DNA of 64,000 nucleotides from Mucilaginibacter conchicola. Lineage in GTDB: Bacteria; Bacteroidota; Bacteroidia; Sphingobacteriales; Sphingobacteriaceae. Location of the stretch: contig NZ_QWDC01000002.1 in the NCBI RefSeq assembly GCF_003432115.1, positions 434,001 to 498,000 on the forward strand. The letters run 5' to 3'. Shown here one piece after another: positions 17,597 through 27,313 of this stretch. Numbering within the stretch: the first letter of the stretch is position 1; each line of letters begins with the position of its first letter. A program made the position numbers and the translations under genes. The notes below the pieces were generated by a model. That model did no database searches, had not been told where the DNA came from, and worked only from the letters and a program-made list of their open reading frames with translations.

Positions 17597-18556
17597 TTAT
17601 TTTGCTCCCCCTTCAGGGGGCCGGGGGGCATAATCCTTTTGCACTATCAAAAAGCTTGCTCGCTCCTCTTTATGGAATGGAATATCCCAATTGCCCTGGT
17701 AGGTGATCTTGGTAGGTAGCAGTTCGCCACCGTTAAAGCGGTTTAGCTCAATATTCATCTGTACATTAAAATCCACAAACATATTACTGAACTTCATGTC
17801 AATATACCGACCCAGTATCTGAAAGGTATTCATATCAAATATGGTGGTCATTTCCTTTATCATGGTGTCATCATCGGCCGTGCTGGGCTTCCTGATCACC
17901 TTGAAACGATACACTGGAATGCTATCCATATACGTGCCTCGGGCAAACTCGTAGTTATAATATTGGCGCAGTTCCGGCCCAAAAATTTCCGTTTTACCGC
18001 TAATAAACGGAATGCCGGATATGCGCCTGCCCGGCGTAAACACCAGAGCTTTAAGTTTAGCTTTGTAGCCGGCATTCTTGCCTTTACCCACTCCCGAAGA
18101 ACCTACACCGCTTGTAAAATCAGAATTGTAGGCATTCATGAAAATGTAATCGAACATCTCCACTGTATACAATTCGTACTTGCCGTTCTTTTTCTTAACT
18201 GCGCCGGTATCTTGGTTAATTAGATAGGTGGTCTGGCGTTTACCATCCACAATATCGTGCCTTATCTTCCGGTAGATCTTGCCGTTTACTTTGTTTTTTT
18301 TATCGTAGGTATAGATGCGGTTCTCGGCAGTAAAGGCATAGCGTTTCATGTTCTGAAACGCCTTGTAGAAACTGGTATCGCTCACCACGGCATCAATAAA
18401 ATCCTGTACACGTAAACGGTGCGACACAATGTTTACTGCCGAATCTATAACAATCGTACGAATAGTATCAGGATTAAAACGCTGGATCTGCTGCGCTTTT
18501 GTGGTAAAAGCGGAGAGGAGAAGGCAGAGGATGATGAGCGCTTTTTTATTGTTCAT
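17597..18556 (-). CDS. Exported protein of unknown function, 319 aa
   Basis: Cleavable signal peptide MNNKKALIILCLLLSAFTTKAQ, then a mostly beta-rich protein (segments KIYRKIRHDIVDGKRQTTYLI, TEIFGPELRQYYNYEFARGTYM, IPVYRFKVIRKP, FNVQMNIELNRFNGGELLPTKITYQGNWDIPFHKEERASF), suggestive of an outer-membrane-associated periplasmic sheet protein. I do not recognise a named family. The last residues (DYAPRPPEGGAK) and the stop codon are encoded by a CCCCCTTCAGGGGGCCGGGGGG intergenic-type palindrome, so the C-terminus seems to have been rewritten by a repeat. Transcribed alone downstream of the M20 gene. Confidence 0.8.
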   Translation of the reverse strand: MNNKKALIILCLLLSAFTTKAQQIQRFNPDTIRTIVIDSAVNIVSHRLRVQDFIDAVVSDTSFYKAFQNMKRYAFTAENRIYTYDKKNKVNGKIYRKIRHDIVDGKRQTTYLINQDTGAVKKKNGKYELYTVEMFDYIFMNAYNSDFTSGVGSSGVGKGKNAGYKAKLKALVFTPGRRISGIPFISGKTEIFGPELRQYYNYEFARGTYMDSIPVYRFKVIRKPSTADDDTMIKEMTTIFDMNTFQILGRYIDMKFSNMFVDFNVQMNIELNRFNGGELLPTKITYQGNWDIPFHKEERASFLIVQKDYAPRPPEGGAK

Positions 18557-18617
18557 GGTTCATAGATGTTAGTTCATAGTAGCTACATCAGCTATTAACT
18601 ATGAACCATCAACTAAA

Positions 18618-19802
18618 CTAATTCCCTAATTGCTTAACAGCAATATAAGCCATCAAACCTACACTTTGCTCAAGCGCGCTTTCTTCCACATCAAAGGTTG
18701 GGGTGTGTACCGATGAGGTAATGCCGCGGGCCTCGTTACGGGTACCTAAGCGGTAAAAGCATGAATCGGCTACTTGCGAGTAGTAGGCAAAATCTTCGGC
18801 AGCCATCCATATATCCAGATCAAGCACGTTCTCTTTCCCCAGGAAATCTTCGGCAAAACCGCGTACCTGCGCCGTTAGTTTTTCTTCATTGATAAGGAAC
18901 GGGTAGCCTTTCATGATATTAAAGTCACAGCTACCGCCCATGCTTTCGGCAATACCTTCGGCCATTTTCTTCATTTTAACATGGGCTTCGGCACGCCATT
19001 GCTCATCCATGGTACGGAAGGTACCTTCCAGGTAAACCTCGTTAGGAATAACGTTGGTTGCTCCATTGGCAATCACTTTACCAAACGACAATACCGACGG
19101 GCTTTTAGGATCAGCGAAGCGGCTGATAACCTGTTGCAGGGCGGTTAATATGTGCGCGGTAATAATTACCGGGTCAATATTCTGTTGTGGTTGTGCGCCG
19201 TGGCCGCCTTTACCTTTTACAGTAACATACAACTCATCGGTGCTGGCCATATATTTTCCGGCGCGGAAACCTACCTTACCTGCATCAATCAAAGGCATTA
19301 CATGCTGGCCGATCACAGCCGATGGTTTAGGATTTTCCAATACGCCTTCCTTGATCATCAGGCTGGCACCACCGGGTAGTTTTTCTTCTGCCGGTTGAAA
19401 AATGAATTTCACCGTGCCACCAAATTCGCTTTTTATCTCGGTAAGGATTTTTGCTACGCCCAGTAGTGACGAGGTATGCACATCATGGCCGCAGGCGTGC
19501 ATCACACCTTCGTTTTTTGATTTGTAAGGCACATCGTTTGCTTCCAGGATAGGCAGGGCATCCATATCGCCACGCAGGGCAACTATCTGGTCGCCGGGTT
19601 TATCGCCTTTTATCAAGGCAACCAAGCCGGTATCGGCCATTTTTTGGTATTCGATACCCAACTCATCCAGTTTGCGGGCAACAAAGGCAGAGGTTTCCTG
19701 CTCATGAAAAGACAGCTCCGGGTTGGCATGTAAGTGCCTGCGGTTAGCAACAACATCGTTAAATATCTCTTTGGCTAATTGCTGTATCTTTTCTTTAATC
19801 AT
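18618..19802 (-). CDS. M20 family amidohydrolase (N-acyl-amino-acid/hippurate hydrolase type)
   Basis: A 394-aa metallopeptidase-family amidohydrolase. The dimetal site signature MHACGHDVHTSSLLG (near residues 103-117) has the Cys-Gly-His-Asp ligands of the aminoacylase/IAA-hydrolase subgroup, and the catalytic glutamate region FIFQPAEEKLPGGASLMIKEGVL follows. A lid domain (about 185-300, GGHGAQPQQNIDPVIITAHILTALQ) and C-terminal MAAEDFAYYSQVADSCFYRLGT are present. It removes acyl groups from amino acids or peptides; the exact substrate is unknown. The start overlaps the SPOR gene by 8 bp, so the two are cotranscribed. Confidence 0.92.
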   Translation of the reverse strand: MIKEKIQQLAKEIFNDVVANRRHLHANPELSFHEQETSAFVARKLDELGIEYQKMADTGLVALIKGDKPGDQIVALRGDMDALPILEANDVPYKSKNEGVMHACGHDVHTSSLLGVAKILTEIKSEFGGTVKFIFQPAEEKLPGGASLMIKEGVLENPKPSAVIGQHVMPLIDAGKVGFRAGKYMASTDELYVTVKGKGGHGAQPQQNIDPVIITAHILTALQQVISRFADPKSPSVLSFGKVIANGATNVIPNEVYLEGTFRTMDEQWRAEAHVKMKKMAEGIAESMGGSCDFNIMKGYPFLINEEKLTAQVRGFAEDFLGKENVLDLDIWMAAEDFAYYSQVADSCFYRLGTRNEARGITSSVHTPTFDVEESALEQSVGLMAYIAVKQLGN

Positions 19803-20262
19803 TACTGATAGCTGTTTTGGGTGGATTGATCTTTTCCGAAATAATAAATAGCGCCGGGAAAACGGCAGATAACTGCTGTTTCATCCGTTCGGCCTCGATA
19901 CGAGTGCGGAAATCACCTGCACGTATCTTAAAGTTTGGTTCGCGGTAAGTAACATAGGTGCGCAACTCCGGAAACTCCTGGTTACACTTAGCTTGTGCGT
20001 TAAAGGCTGCTTTACGGTTGGTACCGCTGTAGATCTGCACGCGGTAACCAAATGATGATGAGTAAGCCGGCGAGCCGCCTGTTTTACCGCTGTTCAATGT
20101 AGCGCGTTTTGCCAGCAGGGTATCAAACAATGGTGGTGCAACAACCTGCACTTTTCCCCTTGTTTGCCCAAAGCTGCGGGCCGATGCTGATAGCAGTAAA
20201 AGCAAAAAGCAATATCTGATACCTGCCGGGATAGCTTTCTGATCAAATATTGCTTTTTTCAT
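19795..20262 (-). CDS. SPOR-domain protein, exported
   Basis: A 155-aa protein with an N-terminal hydrophobic signal (IRYCFLLLLLSASARSFG, possibly cleaved) and a C-terminal SPOR domain (about 70-145: YRVQIYSGTNRKAAFNAQAKCNQEFPELRTYVTYREPNFKIRAGDFRTRIEAERMKQQL). SPOR domains bind denuded septal peptidoglycan, so a periplasmic cell-wall role is likely. It overlaps the M20 amidohydrolase start by 8 bp and lies downstream of secA, separated by a repeat. Confidence 0.85.
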   Translation of the reverse strand: MKKAIFDQKAIPAGIRYCFLLLLLSASARSFGQTRGKVQVVAPPLFDTLLAKRATLNSGKTGGSPAYSSSFGYRVQIYSGTNRKAAFNAQAKCNQEFPELRTYVTYREPNFKIRAGDFRTRIEAERMKQQLSAVFPALFIISEKINPPKTAISND

Positions 20263-20282
20263 AGTGTTATTATTCCTTTAAC

Positions 20283-20366
20283 CGTCATTGCGAGGAACGA
20301 AGCAATCTCTACATAGGCAGGTTTGCCCTGTATAGTTCGGAGATTGCTTCGTTCCTCGCAATGACG
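20283..20366. repeat. Palindromic repeat element, CGTCATTGCGAG family (copy 3)
   Basis: Arms CGTCATTGCGAGGAACGAAG and its inverted copy ending GCAATGACG, with GCAATCTC / GAGATTGC inside; loop contains a TAGGCAG sequence also present in copy 2. Its right half is repeated exactly at 32071-32109. Confidence 0.85.
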
Positions 20367-20381
20367 CGTGGTTTTTATTTT

Positions 20382-20428
20382 TAAGCCCTCTCCGCCAGCT
20401 CGCCGAGAGGGTTTGGGTGAGGCTCTTA
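20382..20428. repeat. CCTCTCC-type palindromic repeat after secA
   Basis: CCCTCTCCGCCAGC...GAGAGGGTTTGGGTGAGGCTC, related to the unit at 664-705. It lies just downstream of secA (minus strand) and may help end transcription. Confidence 0.55.
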
Positions 20429-23400
20429 ATTCTGCCCTACGCCGTGGCAGTTTTTGAATTTTTTGCCGCTTCCGCATGGGCAAGGATCGTTCCTGCCTAT
20501 TTTTTGCTCAACCTTTACAGGGCTTGGCTTTTGTATCTCCTGTGGAAGGTCTTCAACCGGGATGCCGTTCTGGTCAACCAGCTCAGGTTTTGAAGTGCGC
20601 ATCTGGCGCATATCTGTTTTTGGTGCCGGTGCTGCTTCGCGTACCTGCTCAGGTGCCTGCTGTACGGCAATACCACCTCTGAACAGGAAGCTCATCAGCT
20701 CTTTATTTACGCTGGCCAGCATCTGGCGGAACAGTTCAAACGCTTCAAACTTGTAAACCAATAACGGGTCCTTCTGTTCGTAAACGGCGTTTTGTACCGA
20801 TTGTTTCAACTCATCCATTTCACGAAGGTGCTCTTTCCAGGCATCATCTATCAATGAAAGAGTTACGTTTTTCTCGAAAGATTTGAAAACTTCCAGGCCG
20901 TGGTTATCAACCGCTTTTTTCAACGGAACGGCAACCTGCATACCATGCACGCCATCAGTAAACGGAACAACAATGTTCTCTACATACTGGCCGCGGCTTT
21001 CGTAAACATCTTTTATTACAGGGTAAGCCTGCTGCGCAACGGCTTCAGCTTTGCGCTTGTAAAACTCGCTCACTTGCGCAAAAGTACTGTCTACCAGTTT
21101 TGGTAATGCAGTGCCAGAGAATTCTTCGGCAGTTATCTCGGTATCAACAGAGAAGATGCGGATGATCTCCAACTGGAAACCTTCGTAGTTGTTACTCTCT
21201 TTGTACTCGGTTACAATATCCTCAATAACATCAAAAATGGTGTTGCTGATATCTACATCCAAGCGATCGCCAAACAGGGCGTTTTTACGTTTTGCGTAGA
21301 TAACGGTACGTTGTGAGTTCATCACATCATCATACTCCAACAAACGTTTACGGATACCGAAGTTGTTTTCTTCTACTTTCTTCTGTGCACGCTCAATTGA
21401 TTTTGAGATCATTGAGTGCTGGATCACTTCGCCCTCTTCGATACCCATACGTACCATAAGGTTTGAGATACGCTCTGAACCGAATAAACGCATCAGGTTA
21501 TCCTCAAGAGATACGAAGAATTGTGATGAACCGGTATCACCCTGGCGACCAGAACGACCACGTAACTGCCTGTCAACACGACGAGACTCGTGGCGCTCGG
21601 TACCTATGATGGCTAAACCACCGGCAGCTTTAACACCTTCGCCCAGTTTAATATCCGTACCACGACCAGCCATGTTGGTAGCGATGGTTACGGTGCCTGC
21701 TTTACCTGCTTCGGCAACAATGTCTGCCTCTTTCTGGTGAAGTTTAGCGTTCAGTACATTATGTTTAATGCCGCGCAGTTTAAGCATACGGCTCAATAAT
21801 TCTGAGATCTCTACCGAGGTAGTACCCACCAGTACAGGACGACCAGCTTTGGTCAGTTCTTCGATCTCTGCAGCTACCGCGTTGTATTTTTCACGTACGG
21901 TACGGTAAACCAGGTCTTGTTTGTCTTCGCGCGAAGTTGGGGTATTGGTTGGAATTTCAACCACATCCAGTTTGTATATCTGCCATAACTCGCCAGCTTC
22001 AGTAACCGCAGTACCTGTCATACCACAAAGTTTGTGGTACATCCTGAAGTAGTTTTGCAGCGTGATGGTAGCAAAAGTTTGGGTAGCATCCTCAACCTTA
22101 ACATTCTCTTTAGCCTCAATAGCCTGGTGTAAACCATCAGAGTAACGGCGGCCATCCAATACACGACCTGTTTGCTCATCAACTATCTTAACTTTACCTT
22201 CATCAAGGATGTATTCGGTATCTTTTTCAAATAAAGTGTAAGCTTTTAACAACTGGTTAACCGAGTGGATACGCTCTGATTTAATTGAGAAATCGCGCAT
22301 CAGGTCATCTTTCCTTGCCAGTTTCTCTTCGGCAGGAAGGTCTGATTTTTCGATCTTAGCGATCTCGGTACCTACATCGGGCATCACAAAGAAGTTAGGA
22401 TCTTCGCCCGATGCAGTGATCAGCTCGATACCTTTTTCAGAAAGTTCTACAGAGTTGCTTTTTTCATCGATGATGAAGAACAATTCTGAGTCAACCTTAG
22501 GCATTTCTTTGCCCTGGTCTTGCATGTAATAGTTCTCTGTTTTTTGAAGTACGGTACGGTTAGCGCCCTCGCTCAGGAATTTGATCAATGCCTTGTTTTT
22601 AGGCAATGCACGGTGAGCACGTATCAAAGCCAAACCGCCATCATCAACACCTGTCTTGCCATCGTTGATCGCTTTTTTAGCTTCGTTCAATACGGTATTT
22701 ACATAAGCTTTTTGCGCGTTAACCAAACGCTCAATACGTGGTTTCAACTCATAAAACTCGTGCTCATCGCCACGCGGGATAGGGCCTGAGATGATCAAAG
22801 GTGTACGGGCATCATCCACTAACACGGAGTCAACCTCATCCACCATGGCAAAATGCAGCTTGCGCTGTACCAGCTCTTCAGGGCTACGTGTCATATTGTC
22901 ACGCAGGTAATCAAAACCAAACTCGTTGTTGGTACCAAAGGTAATATCAGCTAAATAAGCCTGGCGGCGCTCTTCAGAGTTTGGCTCGTGCTTATCAATA
23001 CAATCAACAGATAAGCCGTGGAACTCGTACAACGGGCCCATCCACTCGCTATCGCGGCGTGCAAGGTAATCGTTCACGGTTACAATGTGTACACCCTGGC
23101 CAGCCAATGCGTTAAGGTACGCAGGCAGCGTAGCTACCAATGTTTTACCTTCACCTGTTGCCATCTCGGCAATTTTACCCTGGTGTAGTACAATACCACC
23201 TATTAGCTGCACATCATAATGTACCATGTTCCAGGTAACCTCGTTGCCGGCAGCAAGCCAGGTGTTATGGTGAATGGCTTTATCGCCTTTTATAATAACG
23301 TTGTTTTTGCGGGCAGCCAGCACACGGTCAAACTCAGAGGCAGTAACCTCAATGGTTGGGTTGCCGCTGAAACGGCGTGCCGTTTCTTTAACCACTGCAA

Positions 23401-23731
23401 AAGCTTCAGGAAGGATGTTCATCAGAATTTCTTCCAGCTCTTTATTGCGGTCTTTTTCTAATTTATCCAGTTGGGTAAACAAGTCTACTTTCTCGTTTAC
23501 ATCCATATCAGGGTTCTCGGTACGGTCTTTAATAGCTTTTATCTCGCTGTCAATACCTGAGAGGCCTGTGGCAATAGTTTCTTTAAATTCTATGGTTTTA
23601 GCCCGAAGCTCATCGTTGCTCAGCTGATCAAGTTTGGCATAAGCAGCCTTTACTTTTTCAACTATAGGCGTTATCCCTTTAACATCACGCTCTGATTTGC
23701 TTCCAAAAAGCTTACTGAAAAAATCTAACAT
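20426..23731 (-). CDS. secA: Preprotein translocase ATPase SecA
   Basis: A 1101-aa motor that drives Sec-dependent export through SecYEG. Walker [22 protein letters not shown]-like [20 protein letters not shown], the cross-linking domain, [24 protein letters not shown], and [14 protein letters not shown] in the second nucleotide-binding domain are all clear. The protein is about 200 residues longer than E. coli SecA; the extra material lies mainly around residues 330-480, as in other Bacteroidota. The C-terminal zinc-binding SEC-C motif [18 protein letters not shown] is intact. The gene appears monocistronic. Confidence 0.98.
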   Translation of the reverse strand: MLDFFSKLFGSKSERDVKGITPIVEKVKAAYAKLDQLSNDELRAKTIEFKETIATGLSGIDSEIKAIKDRTENPDMDVNEKVDLFTQLDKLEKDRNKELEEILMNILPEAFAVVKETARRFSGNPTIEVTASEFDRVLAARKNNVIIKGDKAIHHNTWLAAGNEVTWNMVHYDVQLIGGIVLHQGKIAEMATGEGKTLVATLPAYLNALAGQGVHIVTVNDYLARRDSEWMGPLYEFHGLSVDCIDKHEPNSEERRQAYLADITFGTNNEFGFDYLRDNMTRSPEELVQRKLHFAMVDEVDSVLVDDARTPLIISGPIPRGDEHEFYELKPRIERLVNAQKAYVNTVLNEAKKAINDGKTGVDDGGLALIRAHRALPKNKALIKFLSEGANRTVLQKTENYYMQDQGKEMPKVDSELFFIIDEKSNSVELSEKGIELITASGEDPNFFVMPDVGTEIAKIEKSDLPAEEKLARKDDLMRDFSIKSERIHSVNQLLKAYTLFEKDTEYILDEGKVKIVDEQTGRVLDGRRYSDGLHQAIEAKENVKVEDATQTFATITLQNYFRMYHKLCGMTGTAVTEAGELWQIYKLDVVEIPTNTPTSREDKQDLVYRTVREKYNAVAAEIEELTKAGRPVLVGTTSVEISELLSRMLKLRGIKHNVLNAKLHQKEADIVAEAGKAGTVTIATNMAGRGTDIKLGEGVKAAGGLAIIGTERHESRRVDRQLRGRSGRQGDTGSSQFFVSLEDNLMRLFGSERISNLMVRMGIEEGEVIQHSMISKSIERAQKKVEENNFGIRKRLLEYDDVMNSQRTVIYAKRKNALFGDRLDVDISNTIFDVIEDIVTEYKESNNYEGFQLEIIRIFSVDTEITAEEFSGTALPKLVDSTFAQVSEFYKRKAEAVAQQAYPVIKDVYESRGQYVENIVVPFTDGVHGMQVAVPLKKAVDNHGLEVFKSFEKNVTLSLIDDAWKEHLREMDELKQSVQNAVYEQKDPLLVYKFEAFELFRQMLASVNKELMSFLFRGGIAVQQAPEQVREAAPAPKTDMRQMRTSKPELVDQNGIPVEDLPQEIQKPSPVKVEQKIGRNDPCPCGSGKKFKNCHGVGQN

Positions 23732-23799
23732 ATTAATTTATATATGATGCACCCAACTCAACAATTAAGCCAATGCAATAATAAAGTCATTTTGACAGG

Positions 23800-23807
23800 C
23801 AAAGGTA
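23800..23807 (-). promoter_or_regulatory. -7 promoter element of secA
   Basis: TACCTTTG on the minus strand fits TAnnTTTG, 68 bp upstream of the secA ATG. The same octamer serves rlmD at 33556-33563. Confidence 0.5.
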
Positions 23808-23828
23808 CGTTTTTGAGGCGAAATATCT

Positions 23829-23888
23829 GATGTGCGGATGTGCAAATATGCAGATGTGCAGATTAATTAGCATGCGTTTGATATGCAG
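23829..23888. repeat. GATGTGCA repeat, left copy flanking the orphan gene
   Basis: A string of GATGTGCGGATGTGCAAATA-like units (mixed CAGATGTGCAGAT and ATATGCAGA). It is the inverted counterpart of 24697-24733 and related to 29725-29895. Confidence 0.75.
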
Positions 23889-23915
23889 AATGTTAATATG
23901 GCATGCTACCCGCAA

Positions 23916-24650
23916 TCAATTAATCTTATCGGTGATAACTCTTCTCAAATACATCTTCAGGTTGCCGTGATAATTCTTATCGAGATTTTCTTTACTATCA
24001 AGGATAATAGAAAGTTCGCTTCTCTTGAAAAAGTCAAATTCATCAAATGATTTCAAAAGGTCGTAATATCTTTCGGCTAAAATATCTGCATAGCTATTTT
24101 GAGAATTAGCGTTTGCTTGCTCAGTATTATAGAATATAAAACAAGCTCCATCAAATAGTCTCTCGATTTTCCAAATGTCCGAATTATCAATTTCGCTTTT
24201 TAAAATCTCTAATTTATCCGATGTGATCATGTTATTTACATCGGCCTTTGCGGCCATCTCAAATGAAATAAATATTACAAACATATCTTTTGTATGATAG
24301 TCTGAATTAAATAACCAATTTGATATTTTCCGAAATAGCCCGATCTTTTCTCGCTTTGTTCTTAAATATTGTTCAAATTGTTGTTTGATAGCTGCTTGCT
24401 TAACGGAATCAAAATAGCTTTCATTACTACTAAACTCGTTCTGCTCATCCCAAAACTTGAATATTACATTAAGTCGCGGGCGTCTGTTTCCTTCCGGATC
24501 TACAAACATATCATACTCTATGTTGATCGGCCTTATCTGATAAGTGTCATTAATCCAATCCGCAAGAGATTTAAAATCCTCACCTATTGATGCCTTTCCC
24601 TGCAAGATCATCTTAGTTGAACTATATTCTTTATCAGTTTGGACTATCAT
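23916..24650 (-). CDS. Orphan AT-rich gene, 244-aa protein of unknown function
   Basis: A soluble, charged 244-aa protein with no signal peptide, membrane segment or familiar motif; I do not recognise it. It has a mixed alpha/beta look (RPRLNVIFKFWDEQNEFSSNESYFD, KDMFVIFISFEMAAKAD, FDGACFIFYNTEQAN) and a C-terminal region ending YLRRVITDKIN. Its base composition is visibly more AT-rich and its codons (many AAT, ATA, TTA) differ from neighbours, and it lies between inverted copies of the GATGTGCA repeat. Both features suggest horizontal acquisition. It is transcribed toward secA with no partner gene. Confidence 0.7.
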   Translation of the reverse strand: MIVQTDKEYSSTKMILQGKASIGEDFKSLADWINDTYQIRPINIEYDMFVDPEGNRRPRLNVIFKFWDEQNEFSSNESYFDSVKQAAIKQQFEQYLRTKREKIGLFRKISNWLFNSDYHTKDMFVIFISFEMAAKADVNNMITSDKLEILKSEIDNSDIWKIERLFDGACFIFYNTEQANANSQNSYADILAERYYDLLKSFDEFDFFKRSELSIILDSKENLDKNYHGNLKMYLRRVITDKIN

Positions 24651-24696
24651 TGAAGCTCATTTAATATCATTCCAAATTAGTATTTTATCATCAAAT

Positions 24697-24733
24697 CATC
24701 TGCACATTTGCATATCTGCATATTTGCACATCA
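24697..24733. repeat. GATGTGCA repeat, right inverted copy flanking the orphan gene
   Basis: ATCTGCACATTTGCATATCT and onward; the reverse complement closely matches the copy at 23829. It reaches to 6 bp before the -7 box TACATTTG (24739-24746) of purD. Confidence 0.75.
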
Positions 24734-24751
24734 AATCGTACATTTGCCCGC

Positions 24752-26026
24752 ATGAATATCCTGATCCTTGGTTCGGGTGGAAGGGAAAGTGCCTTCGCCT
24801 GGAAGATTGCCCAAAGCCCAAAATGCACTAACCTGTACATCGCCCCGGGCAATGCGGGTACCGGCGCGTATGGCACCAATGTAAACCTTAAGGTTACCGA
24901 TTTTGAAGGTATTAAGGCTTTTGCTTTAGCTAACGATATTAACCTGGTGTTGGTTGGCCCCGAGGAGCCTTTGGTAAAAGGTATTCATGATTTCTTTTTG
25001 GCTGATGAACAGTTGAAGAATATCCCCGTTGTTGGTCCGCAGCAAGAGGCGGCGCAATTAGAGGGCAGCAAGGATTTTTCTAAAGAGTTTATGCAGCGCA
25101 ACAACGTGCCTACAGCTGCGTCAAAAACCTTTACCCGCGATACTTTACAGGAAGGTATGGATTACCTGGCAACAGCCGGATTACCCATTGTACTAAAAGC
25201 CGACGGATTGGCTGCAGGTAAAGGTGTGTTGATATGCACAACCCTCGAAGAAGCCAAACAGGAGCTTAACGCCATGCTTGCCGAAGCTAAATTTGGCGAT
25301 GCCAGCTCAAAAGTGGTGATTGAGCAATTTTTAACGGGCATCGAGCTTTCGGTATTTGTGATGACCGACGGCAATAGCTATAAAATTTTACCCGAAGCCA
25401 AAGACTACAAACGTATTGGCGAAGGTGATACCGGCTTAAATACCGGCGGTATGGGTTCTATTTCTCCCGTGCCTTTTGCTGATGAAGCATTTATGCAGAA
25501 AGTAGAGCAAAAGGTGATCATCCCTACGGTTGAGGGTCTGAAAAAAGAAGGCATCCCTTATAAAGGCTTTATCTTTATTGGCTTGATGAACACCAACGGC
25601 GAGCCATGGGTTATAGAATACAACTGCCGCATGGGCGACCCTGAGACGGAGAGCGTAATGCTGCGTATTGAAAGTGATTTTGTAGACCTGCTGCAAGGCG
25701 TAGCCGAAGGCACCCTGCACGAGAAAGAATTAACAATCTCCCCAAAAACTGCAGCTACGGTAGTATGTGTGGCAGGTGGTTACCCCGGTGAGTATTTGAA
25801 GAATAAAGCCATAGCAGGTATCGAGAACGTACGCGATTCGCATGTGTTCCATGCAGGCACTACCCAGGTTGGCGAAGAAGTACAGGCAACCGGCGGCCGC
25901 GTGTTGGCCATAAGCACCCTGCAGGATAATATGTTCACAGCCCTTCAACAAGCCACTGCCGATGCCAGCCGTATTTACTACGATGGCGTTTACTTTAGAA
26001 AAGATATTGGGTTTGATCTTCTTTAA
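24752..26026 (+). CDS. purD: Phosphoribosylamine--glycine ligase
   Basis: ATP-grasp enzyme of purine synthesis that joins 5-phosphoribosylamine to glycine to form GAR. Clear landmarks are the N-terminal MNILILGSGGRESAFAWKI (PRA-binding Rossmann-like region), VLVGPEEPLVKGI, LKADGLAAGKGVLI in the ATP-grasp subdomain, GEGDTGLNTGGMGSISP, YNCRMGDPETESVMLRI, and the C-terminal VCVAGGYPGEY. Full length at 424 aa. The -7 box TACATTTG at 24739-24746 gives a very short leader. It ends in a strong terminator. Confidence 0.97.
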   Translation: MNILILGSGGRESAFAWKIAQSPKCTNLYIAPGNAGTGAYGTNVNLKVTDFEGIKAFALANDINLVLVGPEEPLVKGIHDFFLADEQLKNIPVVGPQQEAAQLEGSKDFSKEFMQRNNVPTAASKTFTRDTLQEGMDYLATAGLPIVLKADGLAAGKGVLICTTLEEAKQELNAMLAEAKFGDASSKVVIEQFLTGIELSVFVMTDGNSYKILPEAKDYKRIGEGDTGLNTGGMGSISPVPFADEAFMQKVEQKVIIPTVEGLKKEGIPYKGFIFIGLMNTNGEPWVIEYNCRMGDPETESVMLRIESDFVDLLQGVAEGTLHEKELTISPKTAATVVCVAGGYPGEYLKNKAIAGIENVRDSHVFHAGTTQVGEEVQATGGRVLAISTLQDNMFTALQQATADASRIYYDGVYFRKDIGFDLL

Positions 26027-26042
26027 GAAGTTCATTATGCTT

Positions 26043-26148
26043 CGCGTCATTGGGTCATTGGGTCATTGAAATAGCGCAGAAAATACAAGGGCAGGATTGA
26101 TAAACAATCCTGCCCTTTTTATTTGCAGTATAATGACTCAATGACGCG
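26043..26148. repeat. Inverted repeat with GGTCATTG tandem units around the purD terminator
   Basis: CGCGTCATTGGGTCATT followed by another GGGTCATTG unit (26043-26066) is matched by the inverted AATGACTCAATGACGCG (26132-26148). The terminator at 26087-26122 sits inside. Confidence 0.7.
26087..26122. terminator. Terminator between purD and the convergent TlpA-like genes
   Basis: A perfect 13-bp stem AAGGGCAGGATTG / CAATCCTGCCCTT (26087-26099 with 26105-26117) with a 5-nt loop, then TTTATTT. Confidence 0.85.
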
Positions 26149-26156
26149 CAGCCTGA

Positions 26157-27269
26157 TTATATTTTCCCGAAAATCTCTTCCAGTTTATTTTCCAGATCCT
26201 GGCCGGTTAAGTTTTTGGCGATGATCTTGCCTTGCGGGTCTATCAGGAAGTTTTGCGGGATAGCACGTACAGCGTAAAGATCAGCAGTTTTGCTTTTCCA
26301 GAATTGCAGGTCAGATACCTGTGTCCAGGTTAAACCGTCTTTGTGGATAGCGCCTAACCATGCTGCTTTAGCATCCGGGCGATCTAACGATACGCCAAGA
26401 ATGGTGAAGTTCTTAACTTTATATTTATTGAAAGCTTTAACCACGTTAGGGTTCTCATGACGGCAAGGGCCGCACCATGACGCCCAGAAATCTATCAGCA
26501 GATACTTACCGCGGAATGATGACAACGCTACAGTTTTACCAGCGGTATCTGCCTCGGCAAACTCCGGTGCAGTTGCACCAAGCGCTACGTTTTTAAGTTT
26601 CGGCAAAAGGGCACCAAACTCTTTACCGGTCTCGGTGGCTTTTATTTCCGGTGAAAGGCCGCTGTAAAGTTCGTTCAGTTCAGGATAATCAGCGCTGTAA
26701 GCGAATGATTGCAAAGCGCTGAGGCTTAAGTACGAACCGGGATGATCTTTAATGAATTTCTTGTTAATGGCAGATTCCTGCTTTTCTATCGCTTTCTCCT
26801 CTTTGGTTAAAGCTTCTTTCTGTGCATCAGTAGCGTTCTTTTGCTTTTCTTCCAACGCAGCGTAAGCATCGTTAACCGGTTTTAAAGCAACCTGCAGGTC
26901 GGCATTGTCTTTATTGGTTTTGGTACCCGTAATGGTAGCATTTTTTAAAGTATCGGGCGAGGTTACGGTAATAGTACCTGCTTCAAGGAAAACAGAATGG
27001 TAATCTTTCGATTTTTTCATCGCATCACCTTTCTGGTTCAGCAACAGGTAACCACTCATTGGGGTCGCGCCGGCATCACCGGTAAAAGTGAATTTGCCAT
27101 CTTTCAATACAGTTGAATCTACGGCTATCTTGCCGTCTTTGCGGTATTGCAGGTATGCTTTTGCAGGGGCATTGATCTTGCCCAGTTGGCCTTGCACGGT
27201 AAATTTGCCGGTTTGGGCAAATGCAAGCGCCGGCAGCAAGGCTGCTGCACTTAGTAGTAGTTTTTTCAT
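26157..27269 (-). CDS. TlpA-like thiol-disulfide oxidoreductase with DUF4369, paralogue 1
   Basis: A 370-aa exported protein. Signal peptide MKKLLLSAAALLPALAFAQ; residues about 20-130 form a DUF4369-like beta domain; about 135-215 is a helical linker; the C-terminal thioredoxin domain (about 232-370) has the redox motif FWASWCGPCRHENP. Such proteins reduce or isomerise disulfides in the periplasm, for example in cytochrome c assembly. ATG 27269 is chosen because it gives a proper signal peptide; an upstream in-frame start at 27317 would overlap the preceding gene. It is 44 bp downstream of its paralogue and is probably cotranscribed. Confidence 0.9.
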   Translation of the reverse strand: MKKLLLSAAALLPALAFAQTGKFTVQGQLGKINAPAKAYLQYRKDGKIAVDSTVLKDGKFTFTGDAGATPMSGYLLLNQKGDAMKKSKDYHSVFLEAGTITVTSPDTLKNATITGTKTNKDNADLQVALKPVNDAYAALEEKQKNATDAQKEALTKEEKAIEKQESAINKKFIKDHPGSYLSLSALQSFAYSADYPELNELYSGLSPEIKATETGKEFGALLPKLKNVALGATAPEFAEADTAGKTVALSSFRGKYLLIDFWASWCGPCRHENPNVVKAFNKYKVKNFTILGVSLDRPDAKAAWLGAIHKDGLTWTQVSDLQFWKSKTADLYAVRAIPQNFLIDPQGKIIAKNLTGQDLENKLEEIFGKI

Positions 27270-27313
27270 GTCAGTAAAGTTATGATTGCAATATGCGGTT
27301 AAAACCGCAAAAA

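Noticed and set aside
23829..24733. A complete transposon around the orphan gene
   Set aside because: No transposase, no clear target-site duplication, and the same repeat occurs without cargo at 29725-29895; kept only as a possible repeat-flanked insertion.
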